Assembly (NCBI GenBank): GCA_003993805.1
Contig: RSEF01000001.1
Span: 154,378,995-154,442,994 of the forward strand
Direction: 5' to 3'
Length of the DNA: 64,000 bases
Source of the DNA: Himantopus leucocephalus
Taxonomy: Eukaryota; Chordata; Aves; Charadriiformes; Recurvirostridae
Shown here: piece after piece, positions 1 to 35,119 of the stretch
Numbering within the stretch: the first letter of the stretch is position 1
Layout of the letters: every line of letters begins with the position of its first letter
The notes under the pieces: model-generated
What the model saw: the letters and a program-made list of their open reading frames with translations, nothing else
What the model was told of the DNA's origin: nothing
Databases searched by the model: none
Program-made: the position numbers and the translations under genes

Positions 1-7073
<7,073 letters not shown>

Positions 7074-7156
7074 TTATGGTCAAAGCTATACCATAGCCTG
7101 AAGAGCCAAGCACTTTCCTGCTTTGTCCTGTTCCTTCTTTCAGAATCTGGGCCATC
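7074..7156 (-). CDS. SLC9A7: SLC9A7 coding exon M, followed by a GTATCC donor
   Basis: 83 nt, phase 0 to phase 2. The acceptor is ttctag. It encodes [20 protein letters not shown] then LWYSFDH and two bases (AA) of Asn. The donor from 7073 downward reads GTATCCTTTTG, a U12-type consensus. The [17 protein letters not shown] segment is the cytoplasmic tail region shared by NHE6 and NHE7. Confidence 0.95.
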
Positions 7157-9670
7157 CTAGAAATAAGATAAAAACATATTTGATTATTTCAGGCAGAAAA
7201 ACTCCAAATCATACATTCCAATCATTCATGTTATAATATCCTGTTCAAAAAAGCCAAATTGCTTCAATACTGTACTTGGACTGCAGAAGAAAACTGAGGT
7301 AACTTTCCCTAGAAAGACCAGAAATGACTGCAGAGAAGTAGGCCCTCTTCATTGCCCTCAAGTTACCTTAATGAGCCCTCTACCACCAAGTTCCCTTGAG
7401 TCTCAAAGCTTATCGCACAGTTAATGCAGTAATGGATATAGAAATAAGTATAAAACTGACAAATAAGCCTCATTGATGCCTTGTCCCTGTCCCCCTCCCC
7501 AAATAAATGAACTTGAATAATCCAGACTGATCCCTATTCAGTGCCTGGTTGGCTTCCTTAACTCTAGGTATATTTGATGTTCCTTCCTTAAGCATATTGC
7601 TTCCTTGAAAGAACAAGGGAATTCACCATATCTGATAAACTCTTACAACCCTGATGACATATACCACACTTAAAAGAAACCTGCTTAACAGGGAATCCAT
7701 ATAAAATCACAATTGAGAAAGGTCATGCAAATTTTATAAGTGCTAACAGTGTTAAATATAATCCCTTTACTAGCTGTGTTGCAAGTCATCCCACCAGCTG
7801 GTCTGCAGCTGCATTTGTTTTTACATTTGTAACTGTTTTGGTTTTTTTGGGTGGCTTTTTATTTTTTTGGCCAGAGGCCAAAGTTAAACACTGGAAAACA
7901 GATTAAGTGAGAACACGTTGTATGAATCATCTTCCAAACTTCTGGAAAAGAACAAGACAGGATTGCCCTGTGTAATTCTGATCTGCAGAAACCCCATGAT
8001 CCATGAAGAGTTAAAGCTTCGTACATTTTCACTCCCTCCCCATCCCAAATGATATATTTTCTTTAACTGTGACATGCTGCTAATCTTGGCTTGGCGACAG
8101 AAAGAGGAATCCAAAGGGAACTGACTAATGGACTCCATTAGGAATGCAGTGCACAGCTAAAGAGGGAAACGAATGGGTAAGTCCTTTATGTTTACATGGG
8201 AAAAAAGCAAATAAGATCTTTCCACCCAGACACTGAATGAGAACAGAATACCCACGCTCTGTTTCCTGCTAAAGCAATTCCTCAAATACAGTCTGAACTG
8301 GCCAAAGCCATCTTACCACAGTACCACTTCCTCACCTTGGTTTTAAGTAGTAACTGTGGCCTTCATTGTAAAAGGTGTTTTGAGGCCTGGCCTTCTGGTT
8401 GCTTCCAGATAGATACAAAAACAAGTTCACCCTTTTTGATACCCACACCCACCATTTCAGAATCTATTTTGTGTGCTGCACACAGGCTTCTGCAAAGAAC
8501 ACAGAGATGCCCAGTGCAGTATCTGCAATGAAAAAGATGCTTCCTGAGCAAGTAATTCTTATCTGTACAACTTGTAATACTAAAATTAAAAAAAAAAGCA
8601 AGGCAGGAGAAGCCACTAATAAGAAAGCTGATCCCAAATACAGCAGGTATCCCATGCATGTATCTGACCAGCCTGAGCACCAGCATCATACAGCCTGACG
8701 TTTACAAAACAGAGTTCACACACTTGCACCCTAAGCATCCTCTGGGTCCAACGTCATCCGTCTTTCCTGTCATTCAACTTCCTCTAGCAGGTTCCTGCAT
8801 AAGCAACCAGTTGTGCTACTGCACAATTGGTGTCAAGCAGTACTCTGGGAGACTGTAAACTAAGGTCTGGTACAGAGGAAGCTCCCAGTTAAGCCTCTGG
8901 AAATGTTGAGTTAGTTTTTTTTGCCCCCCAAACCTTTCACTCCTCCTGTGAATTCCCTCAGTTTGTAGGTGAGAAAAACTGAAATTTCTGCTATGAACAA
9001 CATTCTTTTGACAGCTTTGTCTGCCAATAGCATATTGCAGGGAAAACACTCAACTCTTGGGTTGTTACCCATGCATTGAAAGCTACGCTAAAGATTCACA
9101 GCAACAGTTTCCTGAGTATAAATGACAAATTTCCAGCACTCCTTTCCCCTCATACAGGTGGTAGGTGGCGCAGACAAGATCCAGCTGGCTTGTGGTACAG
9201 TATACAGGAGCTGAAATTGGATTAGCAAGCTTAATCTTTCATTTGAAGCAAGTCCATGGGCCAAAATTTGGTATTAATTATTGAACACAGAAGCCAAGAG
9301 GATTATCTCTGGGTCAGTCTTGGGGAGGACTGTTTATGCTGTGGCATGTTAAAAGCAAGCATGTTGGGTGTGTGGGGGGGGAAGAGGAAAGCACATTGTT
9401 AAAATAGAGTATATTAGTAGATTTGGGAAGGTTTTTGATGCCTTAGAGATATATATATATACACACACACAGAAATTTAACCGCTGCAGCACTACACCCA
9501 ACATCACAGAATGTTTTTCAGTGGGCTTTACTTGAATATTATAAACTAAAATGCATTACTGCTTGACAGCTGAGAGAAAGGTTTTATCCACGCAAGTAGC
9601 TTCTGCAATTCTTTATCATCTTAGCTATAAAATAAGATCAGCCTAATAGAGAAGTTATGTAATTACTTAC
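7157..9670 (-). other. SLC9A7 intron L-M
   Basis: U2-type intron with a GTAAGTA donor and ttctag acceptor. It carries a compound TA/CA microsatellite at 9449-9472. No other feature was seen. Confidence 0.8.
9449..9472. repeat. (TA)n(CA)n microsatellite
   Basis: Compound atatat then acacac run in an SLC9A7 intron. Confidence 0.95.
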
Positions 9671-9734
9671 TCCTTGTAAGACTTGAAAGCTGTCATTAGT
9701 AGGTGGAGGATCCTGATCTGGGTCAACCCCAACC
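9671..9734 (-). CDS. SLC9A7: SLC9A7 coding exon L ([21 protein letters not shown])
   Basis: 64 nt, phase 2 to phase 0. The acceptor is ctgtag and the donor is GTAAGTA. It encodes [20 protein letters not shown] then G, almost identical to the remembered human NHE7 tail segment. It begins with the same R-V-G motif as exon K, so joining exon J directly to L also gives a sensible protein. Confidence 0.94.
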
Positions 9735-11576
9735 CTACAGAAACATTAGGAAAACAAAGCAAGTGGTGTTACTGAGGGTTGTAAATGCTGTAAGTTTGGC
9801 AGAATGCATTTTAAAAGCACTTTAAGCACCCAGCAAAGCTGTGTTCAGAGAGGTTATAAGAATAGTTTGAGGAAGCGCTGTCCATTATTCCCCTGCAGTT
9901 ACGTAGCTATAAACAAGATACTTTTTCACTCAAGCAGCAACTACCTGTAGATAACAGCTTTAACTCCACCCCAGCATCAACTTTCACTGCTTACCTTTGC
10001 TGCCAATTCTTTTAGGACACGGGCAAATACTATTTTTGGTTTAACAGGTGAACTGTGGGTGACATCCTCTTCAATGGAGAACATCCCTCATGTCCAACAG
10101 CAAGAAACTAGAAACTAAGGGTAAGTCCAGCCCAAATATTTGACACAGCAAATAACTTAGCTGCCAGATAGGCCTGAGAATGGCTCAAATATACGATTAA
10201 AAAAAGCCACACATCCCCCTAGTTTTAATGCACTGCGTGAAACAACAAAAATACTTTATAAAGACTCCTAGTATTAACTTGCTACAAGTTTCATTCACCT
10301 AACACAACACAGCCACAGTGGATTAACACGAAGTCTGTCTAGTCCAGCCTCCCACCTGAGTGGGGGAGGGTCTGTATAATGAGCTGGTGGATGATTACAG
10401 AACAATATCTTATTAAGAAACTGTCTACTCACTTTTGCATAGTTAGTGAGCATCTTATTACTGAACCATCCTTTCACACAGTGCTCCTATCCAAGATGGG
10501 TATTTAATCCTTGTACTTATGTTCAGTTTTTTCAGGTCTGTTTTGGGGGTAGCTATTTGTTAAGATTAGACTTGTCTAGTTTTAAATCCTATTCATGCCT
10601 TAATTGCTGTGCTCTCTTGTAGAACCTAGACCTCCAAAGTCAAATGTTAGGCAAGACTGTGAGTCTCAAACGTGTTTCAGTCCTACCACGTTGCATAAAA
10701 AGCATAGGAAAACGCACACAATAAAAACCATATTCATTTCCCCTCTCTTGGAAGGGACTGAGCTGGTTTAGTGTAATTTCTTTGTTACCTAGCCTTTGTG
10801 TCAGCTATTTCTAGCCATGGCGTTTATGCAACATCCCTGAGGATCACCAGAAACCAACAGAACCTTGCTGGTAAGACCACATAATTTGTGTGTCCCAGGG
10901 ACAGTGCTTGCATAAGGCAAGCAGTGATCCAGACACGATTTACCTTCAGGCACCGAAAACGATGTGGATTAAACTAAAAGGGAACAGCTTCAAATAACTT
11001 GCAGGGCAGTACTTCCTAATAGATCATTAGGAGAAGAAAAGTAGGCATTGAACTAAAGTTTTACTTCATCCTTGTGGACTCACGGCCAATCCAAGGCCTC
11101 AAATGACAATGTAGTTCAGGGAAAATGCAGAAGGCCACTCTAAGACAGCCTGCAGCAGCCTCCTATAGGGCTAGTGCTGACCCAGTCCTCTGCCTGGATT
11201 TTTTCCCAAGTCTCCTTTCTTTCCTCATCCCTTCCTTTTTCCACATACAGAGTCATCTTAACCCTTAGGCACATTTGGCCTGGGAATTCATTGGCACTGA
11301 CCAGCCTCAAGACTGAAAAGCTTCACCAGTTTAAGGGCACACTGGACAGACAGACTGGGTACTGGATTGTAACACATTCTAAAATAAAATGCCACACAGA
11401 AGAGCTCTGAAAGGTTGCAAAGGCTTAGACATTACTGCTTACGCTATCACTAAGTAGTGAAGACATGACAAGAAGGGTTTTCTGCAAACTTGTTAGCTAA
11501 TGAAGCCTTGCGCAGAAAGCTGACAAGCAATGTCAGGAAACCCACTCGGTACAGCAATATATATAAGATTGCACTT

Positions 11577-11875
11577 TCCTTTATAAATACACATAAAGGA
11601 AAGATCTGTGGCTTTCCAAAGCTGCACATTGGGGAGGTTCAACGCACTATGCACAGCAACCATGCTCATGTTAGCTGTGCAGCTGGCAATAGGAACGGGG
11701 AGTTCGAGAAGCTTGTTCCANCTGCGCATTCCTTTATAAATACACATAAAGGAAAAAGATCTGTGGCTTTCCAAAGCTGCACATTGGGGAGGTTCAATGC
11801 ACTACGCACAGCAACCATGCTCATGTTAGCCGTGCAGCTGGCAATAGGAACGGGGAGTTCGAGAAGCTTGTTCCA
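11577..11875. repeat. direct duplication around single N (about 145 bp copies)
   Basis: Bases 11577-11720 and 11730-11875 are near-identical, separated by an N at 11721. Differences are a 2-base A-run change and a few transitions (e.g. ttagctgtg versus ttagccgtg). Probably an unmerged contig overlap. Confidence 0.9.
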
Positions 11876-14127
11876 GAAGATGAACATAGCTTGCATTCCC
11901 TGCATAGTTTTAACTCACTGGGCTACCCATTCACTTCACAGTACATAAGAAAACCAAACAATTCAGAATGTTTCAGCTTTTTCGTGGCTTACAAGGTTGT
12001 GCATTTGTTTTGGGGATTTTAACTGCCCTTAGGCAGGGGAAGGGGGCTTGGTTGAGGACCAAAGCAGGATGACCATACACTGTTCAGTGAGAAGTCATAG
12101 TACAGGTGTTTGGGTTCACTGTTGTGCTGAAGAGAAAAAGAGAGCTTTTCTATATTAAAATGGTTCAACTTTTAGAAAAAAATCCTTACTATAGATGTTT
12201 CTTTCAATACTGATGTAGTACATCGACATAGGCTTGTCCATTTTAAAATTTTCTTTCAAAGTTATTCTTCAGGTGAATTTATATTTTGAGTATTTCTAAT
12301 TAATTATTTTCTATAAATCCCTTTTTTTTTTTTAGTTCATGTTTTGGAGCATGTTCTTCAGTTCACATATTAACACAAAATACATCATTACTATTTTGAA
12401 TTCCCACTACTAGTTTTTGTATCTTTCAACCAGCATACCGTCTCTCTTATTCTCTACTCTAGCATGAACTGTATAGGAAGCTTTATTTTTTGTAGCAAGA
12501 CTGCCTGTTTAAGTTTCAAGGTATATATACCCTGGTCTCATGACAAGTATCATATTTTTGCAGGCCCTGTCCTCAAATTTCTAAGAAAGTCTCATCTTTT
12601 TCACCTGAAACAAAACAATACCAAAAACCAGTCAAGTGTCTCCCAACCGCCTTTACAATGAAGAGAAGCACAGAAAACATGTAGTTACTTCATCCTTACT
12701 TAACTACTTCCATAATTAAAAGTACAAGTAAAGCCAATGTGTGTATGTCTTCAGCACAATTTTTCTTCTGGTGGTTGAAAGAAAAAAATCCATCTCACAT
12801 CCTTAAGTACATTTAACAAGCTTCCTGTAACTTAAATGTGCTGTAAAGGCCAATACCAGTTCTCATTTATTTAACCAGTTTTTAAATTAAGAAAAAGTGT
12901 TACTAGATTGATTTTCTCACATATTAGGGGCACAGAGAGGGTAGCCTTGCTAGTGACTGTGGTGTTTTGCTCAAACTCCCTAGCAGAAAGGCAGGTGAAC
13001 AAGCTCTAATTGAAGACAGTGTTTTCTTAAAGAGGCACAGTCTACATCATGGGGCACATCAGCTGCAGGATAGCCCAGGCCAGGGCAGTGCAGATGCCAG
13101 CAAGTACCTTTGTTTTCCTCTTCACACTTTCTGAAAGCCAATCGCAGCAGTTGCGTGTGGATTCCCTGAGGGTGTACAGTACCAATTCAAATAAGTGATT
13201 CTTAAAAAGCACATGTCAGATGAAGAATACAAGCAGTCTTACAGCTGTAACAATATATACATATATATCCCAAAACTAGTGAAAAAAAAGAAAAAAATCG
13301 ATGTATTCCCCCAATGGCATCAATTTGGTATTTGATAGATACTTTAATTCTTCAGTACATACTGTTACTGGTACATAATGTTCAGCTGTCTTTATTTCTG
13401 CCTTGGGAAGTTTACTGGAATTTGTAGGCAAGAGCATGCTACAGTACAAAGTTAATCTAATTTAAGTATATTTCTTCACTCCTCCCTACTTTTTTTTTTT
13501 TAAGGCATAAAAGGCTTTTCACACTTTAAGAGCCCTGTAATAGCAAAGGGACTACTGTTGAGCTCCTAACCCCCAATACCAAATCACCGCTTTTCTGCTC
13601 TTAACTGATTTCTGACCTTCTTGGTCCTTATTCTACAGCTACAACTCCAGCATCACATGTAGGAGAGCAGTTACTCAGATTTGATCCCTCAAACGCCAAG
13701 CCTATGTAAATTCAGTAATGTGAACAGTGTGGTAGAAAGTAGTTGACACACAAAATGTGGAACGCACATAAATGTATGGAAAGGAATGGTAAAAAAAGCA
13801 GATAGAACTACTTCAAGTTCTCCACTATGTCATTTTAAGGTGGGTGGAACCATTTCTTCTGATGCTTCAAAAACCTTTCCAAAGCCCTGCAACACAGATG
13901 ACAAGTTACCAAAATACCAGACTTTATTACATTTTAGAATATGTAATTACTGTGGCAACAGCCAAGAATGACTGTAAAAGATAATAGTTCTCAAATTCTC
14001 TGTACCAGCTAATGTATTGCATCTCTGGCAAATTTAGTAGTTGGCTGGGAACCTTCAAGTGTGACAAGATACATGAAAAACTTACCATTGCCCCATCCCA
14101 AAGAGTTTTCTTTATGTAAATATTCTG

Positions 14128-14162
14128 TATATATTTTTTTATATATATACACACACACACAG
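14128..14162. repeat. TA/T/CA compound microsatellite
   Basis: Run of atat, ttttttt, atatatat then acacacacacac in an SLC9A7 intron. Confidence 0.95.
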
Positions 14163-14344
14163 ACGTATACACATTCCCCTACAGATGCCAGTTAGAGATT
14201 TATTTTATTTTTTTCTTCTCTCTCTATCCATGTGCCAGTTCTAGAAACCATCAACCAGAGAAGACCAGGATTATGGTTTATCTCCACTCTTATTAGCATT
14301 TTCCTATAAAGCGATGTGATAACCGTCAGTTTTTAAAATACATC

Positions 14345-14402
14345 CCCAAAGAGCTGGCTGAGCTAAATCACCTATGACATCCCTTCCAACCTAAACAGTT
14401 GT
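14345..14402 (+). mobile_element. possible CR1 3'-tail relic
   Basis: The stretch gacatcccttccaacctaaa followed by an AT-rich end resembles the CR1 terminus (ggtcccttccaacctaaacc in typical copies). It is too short and diverged for certainty. Confidence 0.4.
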
Positions 14403-14773
14403 ACAAAACAACCCCGAGGAATGCTTAAGAATACCTGTGTGACTAAGGATTGCACCCATGATTTCTCAGCTTTCAAGTCTTCCCAGGCCAGAGATGCTAG
14501 TTTTGCTTCATTAATTACCCATACACAGAGTTAAAGGATGTGGTGTTTTGTGGGTTGGGTTTTTTTAAGCTAAAGACATTATGTGTGATCCACACTCTGA
14601 GTCTGTTCTCTTCTGAGCTGGGAGAACTGAGGAAAATCTATGGCACTCTGCAGAAAAGGAGAAGCAGCAGCAACATGCCATAGAACAGAAAAAGAGCACA
14701 CACTTAGTGTTATAAAGATGAAGAAAGCCAAGCACCAGGTTAATTTGGTATCAAGGAAAACACACAGTGTCAC

Positions 14774-14833
14774 CTGAAATACAGCCAGCGGCTTTCACTC
14801 ATCTCTTCCACCGATGGAACATGGTCACCAACT
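14774..14833 (-). CDS. SLC9A7: SLC9A7 coding exon K, 60-nt frame-neutral exon of the tail
   Basis: 60 nt, phase 2 at both ends, so skipping it keeps the frame. The acceptor is taccag and the donor is TTCAG|GTGACA, a modest site. Read in the inherited frame it gives R then VGDHVPSVEEMSESRWLYF. The human counterpart, as remembered, is VGVEEPSEEDQNEHHWQYF: length, the starting VG and the ending WxYF agree, but the middle has diverged. The assignment therefore rests on position, phase and ends more than on identity. Confidence 0.8.
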
Positions 14834-25960
<11,127 letters not shown>

Positions 25961-26036
25961 CTAGGGAGAACACAGTCACATGTTAATGGCCAAGCAATAA
26001 AGCTGCTTTTCAGAAACAATAGTACACAGAATACTA

Positions 26037-30635
<4,599 letters not shown>

Positions 30636-30777
30636 CAGAGCTGTCACAACCCCCGTCACTGCTCCCATCATAAAAGAACCACTGAATATTCCCAGGAAAA
30701 CACCAACAGACTTGAAAAACGCCGCTGCATCAAAAGCATGGGTATTTTCACCTGTTGGCTGGTAGGCAACTATAGAC
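30636..30777 (-). CDS. SLC9A7: SLC9A7 coding exon E, followed by an AT-AC donor
   Basis: 142 nt: one base completing Ser, then 47 codons. It encodes [40 protein letters not shown] and TGVVTAL. No GT donor fits the conserved end of the exon. After ACA GCT CTG the sequence reads ATATCCTTTT, which is the U12-type AT-AC donor consensus, so the exon ends at 30636 in phase 0. Reading on into the intron gives non-homologous residues before a stop. Confidence 0.95.
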
Positions 30778-31064
30778 CTAGAAAAACAGTAACACAATGA
30801 GAAGTTAGAAGTGGCATCTGAAGAGTTTTATTCCATAACAGCAACACCTGAGCAACAGAAGAGACAATCCCATACACCAGAAAGGCAAATTTGCCTTCAG
30901 TATGTAATGCATGAGGGACCTTGTCAGTTTTGCAATGTTTATTAATTCAGTCTGAGACAGTCCATTTAAATTTAAAATAACATTTCTCAGAAAAACACAT
31001 TTATTTTAGACAAATACTAAAAGCAATTAAGTAATTTTGGAGTAGAAATTCAGGTAGTTACTTA

Positions 31065-31208
<144 letters not shown>

Positions 31209-32532
31209 TCAGAAACAACTGCATGAGCTGACAAAGCAGACTTGCTGGTTTGCCTAAAGCAACAAAACCCAGAAATTGAAGCACAGGATCAAAATCAAAC
31301 TGGGAAACGGACTAGCCATGTTTATCTATAAGTAAGCAATTCCACCATCAGTTTTAGGGCAGCTCCATTAGGAGGCAGCTGTGTTGTTCTCCTATCTGCA
31401 CAGTGTTTATAGGAAAGCCCCCATGATCAAGGGGCATGGGGCAGATAAAGTACTTCTACCAAAGCCCTGATATTTTTTGTAGAAAGTGTTCCATACAAGA
31501 TAGTCGACAAGATGTTGTCCAGCTCTTGCTGCTTTTAAAGGCTGTATGGGTTGTTGACATAGCTTTATTATTTCAGCCATTGTAAAATAGTGCTAATCAC
31601 CTTAAGTGTTCCCCAAAGCATACACTATGCCACAGGAGTATGCATTTGCGCAGAATTTGAAAAGGGCAAGACTGCTAAATATTTATAACCATCCTTTCAA
31701 GAAACTTCAATCTGAGATGAAAGACCATGATCTTGAAGATGTTCCCATATATGAGCTTCAAAAAAAAAAAAAAAAATCACACAGTGATTTTTTGCATAAA
31801 TTGTGTGCAACCACCAGCTGTTCAGAGCTCGGCTCAATCACAGGAGCTACTTCCCATTTTCACACAAATCACCACTGAGCATCTTAAATTAGCTGTTTTA
31901 AATGTCAAGCTTCATACTTCACCACTCCCTACCCCCGACACACACCAGCTCTCCAGACTGACCCGTCAAGCAGAGACACCTATATGAGCCTGCTGGAATT
32001 TGAAGGATGACCAGATTATTTTCGCAAAAGCTCAAATTACTTTGCCAGAAGAACATTCTTCCGCTTAAACTTGTAAAACATGAAGTTCATTTGAAGGAGG
32101 AAAAAAAAATCCCCACACCTAAAGACCCTTAAAGCCTCAAATATTGCTCTTAAATTATCCAATGTCCCAAGCAATTTAGCTAGAGAAGGAAGTCCTGCTA
32201 TCCAGACAACGTAATAATTTCACCTATTTGCAGTCTTAAACTTGATGCACACTAAACAAAAAACTTACTGGGGGGAAAGAAAATATTTAAAGTATTTGAA
32301 CAGGAAAATTACATTTTTCCCCAAACAGACCATAACACCATATCAGTCTAGCACCGCACCGACAGGGAACAGCTTTCACAACACTCAGAATTTGCATGCA
32401 TTTCAGAGAAGAGGATCAGAGATACTAGCATAACAGCACTTTATTTTCAGTTAATACCTTCGTGCTATGCAGCCAACAATCCTAGCAATAGGATTATTTT
32501 TGAAGGTTATTAAAAAGTGTTCAGCAAGCTAC

Positions 32533-32645
32533 CTGGATCAGTGGCAGATATTATCGCTCCAAAGAGGAGGCAGTCTGTATAATAGAATTTATCAGACAGC
32601 TGACCCACCAACTTCATTAGTTTCACAACCCCATACATGAGATTC
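32533..32645 (-). CDS. SLC9A7: SLC9A7 coding exon C ([10 protein letters not shown]...ATDP)
   Basis: 113 nt, entering in phase 2 and leaving in phase 1. The acceptor is ttcag and the donor is G|GTAGCT at 32532-32527. It encodes [37 protein letters not shown] and the first base of the next Val codon. The ATDP segment is the conserved start of transport-domain helix 5 in the family. Human NHE7 differs from it here at only a few remembered positions. Confidence 0.95.
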
Positions 32646-33642
32646 CTGAAGAGAAAGAAGATAAAACAAGCCAAGTCAAACAAGGTGGTGCATTTCAGAC
32701 AGGCAAAGGAAAAGCACAAGCAGCAGTATTTCAGGTCCGCTTGGTTATGCTACATCTCTGTGGGACACTGCCACAGTTTAACATTAAGATCTCAAAATTA
32801 ATTTTCCTTTTCCCTATGAGCTGAGTCAAGTGATACATGATCCAAAAAATATTTAAAACCAGTAAGCAAAGCATGAAATCTGTTTGCGCAACGAGTACAC
32901 AGAATCTACAAGTTGTTTCCTTTTTCTACCAAAGGGAATGTTTTCCTCCTCAAATTTCCCCTAAATATTGCTTCTCACAATACAGTACATAGGACAAAAG
33001 CTCTGAGCTAAGAATAGCCTTCAAAGTATTTCTCTAGTTAAATTCTTTGAGACAAACCAAGGTCACCTATGCAATTCAGGATTTCTGTATTTCGAAATAT
33101 CTGTACATCAGACAGTAGTATTAGCAGCAGAAGAGATTGTATACAAGTAAACCAACGTGACTAGCTATCTCAAACTAAATGTGAGTGTGCATATACACAT
33201 AAAAATTACATATACACACACATTTGCAGAGAGAGAAAGAGAGAGCACGTGCATGCATGTGGGCATGGAGAGTGACGTCTCAAAAGTTTGATAGCTACAA
33301 TTCTATTGCAAGTCATGTCCACAATTCAAGTTAAAGTTAATTCCAATAAGAGTCTAACAAGGTTTTGTTTTGGATTGCACCATTACATCAAAAACTCAAT
33401 GCCACTCTTCAGTGCTGTGGACTTGACAAGTAATTCAAACTTGACAATATAATTTCAAGGGACAGTATTGTTTAGAAAGTGGGATAAATCTCAGCAAAAG
33501 TTATATTTGCATTTTGTCTGGAGTATACACAAATAAAATCCTCTAACAAATTACAAAATTAAGGCAATCTAGAAGACTCGACATACATTTTATCAACTTA
33601 AACTTTAGTATAGAAAGGAATGGATATCACAGAGTTCACTTA

Positions 33643-33747
<105 letters not shown>

Positions 33748-34280
33748 TTATTTACAAGTTATATCACCTGTTCAAAAACATACAGCGCAACACAATATTT
33801 GTGTTAATACACAGAAACACCCCTCCATTTCAGAGAAATGCTTCCATTACTCCAACATAAATTCTGTCCACCTTCAATAAATCGAATAAACTAAATCTGA
33901 ATCATGTATTAAATCCTACATGGAGCTTATTGACAGGAAGCTTTCCACACAGATTTTTCATAAGAGATCTAAGAGTTAGCTGCAAAACTGAAAACCACTG
34001 CCAATTCAAGTGAGAGCAGAATCTGGGCCCTTCTGCCATTCAGGGTCTGGGATGTCCCCTCTGGGATTCAAGTTTGGGTCCGCTTCTCAGCATAAGTTAC
34101 TGCATTTTGGATATTCGAGAAAGACCAAAAAAAATTCATAGCAGGACACCTTTTACTTTAAATGAAACTGACGTTAACCTCTGGCAAAGTTCAAAGGAAA
34201 ACAAATCAGCAAGATTAAATAGAGCTTAGTGTGTGTATAGTGAAGAGTACATGTATTTTCTCTTAAAACAATATGACCTA

Positions 34281-34505
<225 letters not shown>

Positions 34506-34821
34506 CTAAAAAATAAAATATGAAACTTCAATTAGAAACAGACATGTACAAATTGTTAGGTCTCTTCCTCTTTCATTTTCTGACAACTACTATTTTTGGT
34601 TGTTGAAATAGCTAATTTGACCCTTCAAAATACTAGCCAGCTCTATACACATGCATCAGTGAAAAGCTGCAGCTCTTCTCGGTAAACAGCATCTACAAAA
34701 AACAGTCATTACATCCATCACCAATGATAATCTTGCAGCAGTCCCAAACACAGTTCCTTTTTTTTAAATTAAAAATTCTAATAGAAGTTATACTGGAGAA
34801 GATATCTCTTATTGTGGTTCA

Positions 34822-35019
34822 GGAGGTTCAACAAGGCCAAGTGCAGGGTCCTGCACCTGGGTTGGGGCAACCCCCAGTATCAATACAGGCTGGGGGGTGA
34901 GGGGACTGAGAGCAGCCCTGCCGAGAAGAACGGGGGGTACTGGTGGATGAAGAACTGGACATGAGCTGACAATGCGCTTGCGGCCCAGAAAGCCAACTGC
35001 ATCCTGGGCTGCATCAAAA
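34822..35019 (+). mobile_element. CR1 LINE fragment, cut by the assembly gap
   Basis: Plus-strand CR1 sequence from the end of the reverse-transcriptase ORF. Phrases include ggttcaacaaggccaagtgc, ggtcctgcacctgggttggg and gcggcccagaaagccaactg, ending atcctgggctgcatcaaaa directly at the first N. The element should continue 3' into the gap, and its repetitiveness may have contributed to the assembly break. Confidence 0.9.
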
Positions 35020-35119
35020 NNNNNNNNNNNNNNNNNNNNNNNNNNNNNNNNNNNNNNNNNNNNNNNNNNNNNNNNNNNNNNNNNNNNNNNNNNNNNNNNN
35101 NNNNNNNNNNNNNNNNNNN
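35020..35119. other. assembly gap, exactly 100 N
   Basis: One hundred Ns, the conventional length for a gap of unknown size. A CR1 fragment abuts its left edge. By gene order this gap should contain the 5' exons and promoter of SLC9A7 and the promoter and exon 1 of RP2, none of which is found elsewhere in the window. Confidence 0.97.

Larger units (their letters stand above)
9735..14773 (-). other. SLC9A7 intron K-L
   Basis: A 5-kb intron. It contains a false-looking duplication around a single N at 11721, a TA/CA microsatellite at 14128-14162 and a possible CR1 tail relic near 14.35 kb. No gene was recognised. Confidence 0.8.

Noticed and set aside
11490..11948. 152-codon ORF with an internal repeat
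   Set aside because: It runs across the single N and the artefactual duplication. The repeat in the protein is only the duplicated DNA, and it lies in an SLC9A7 intron.
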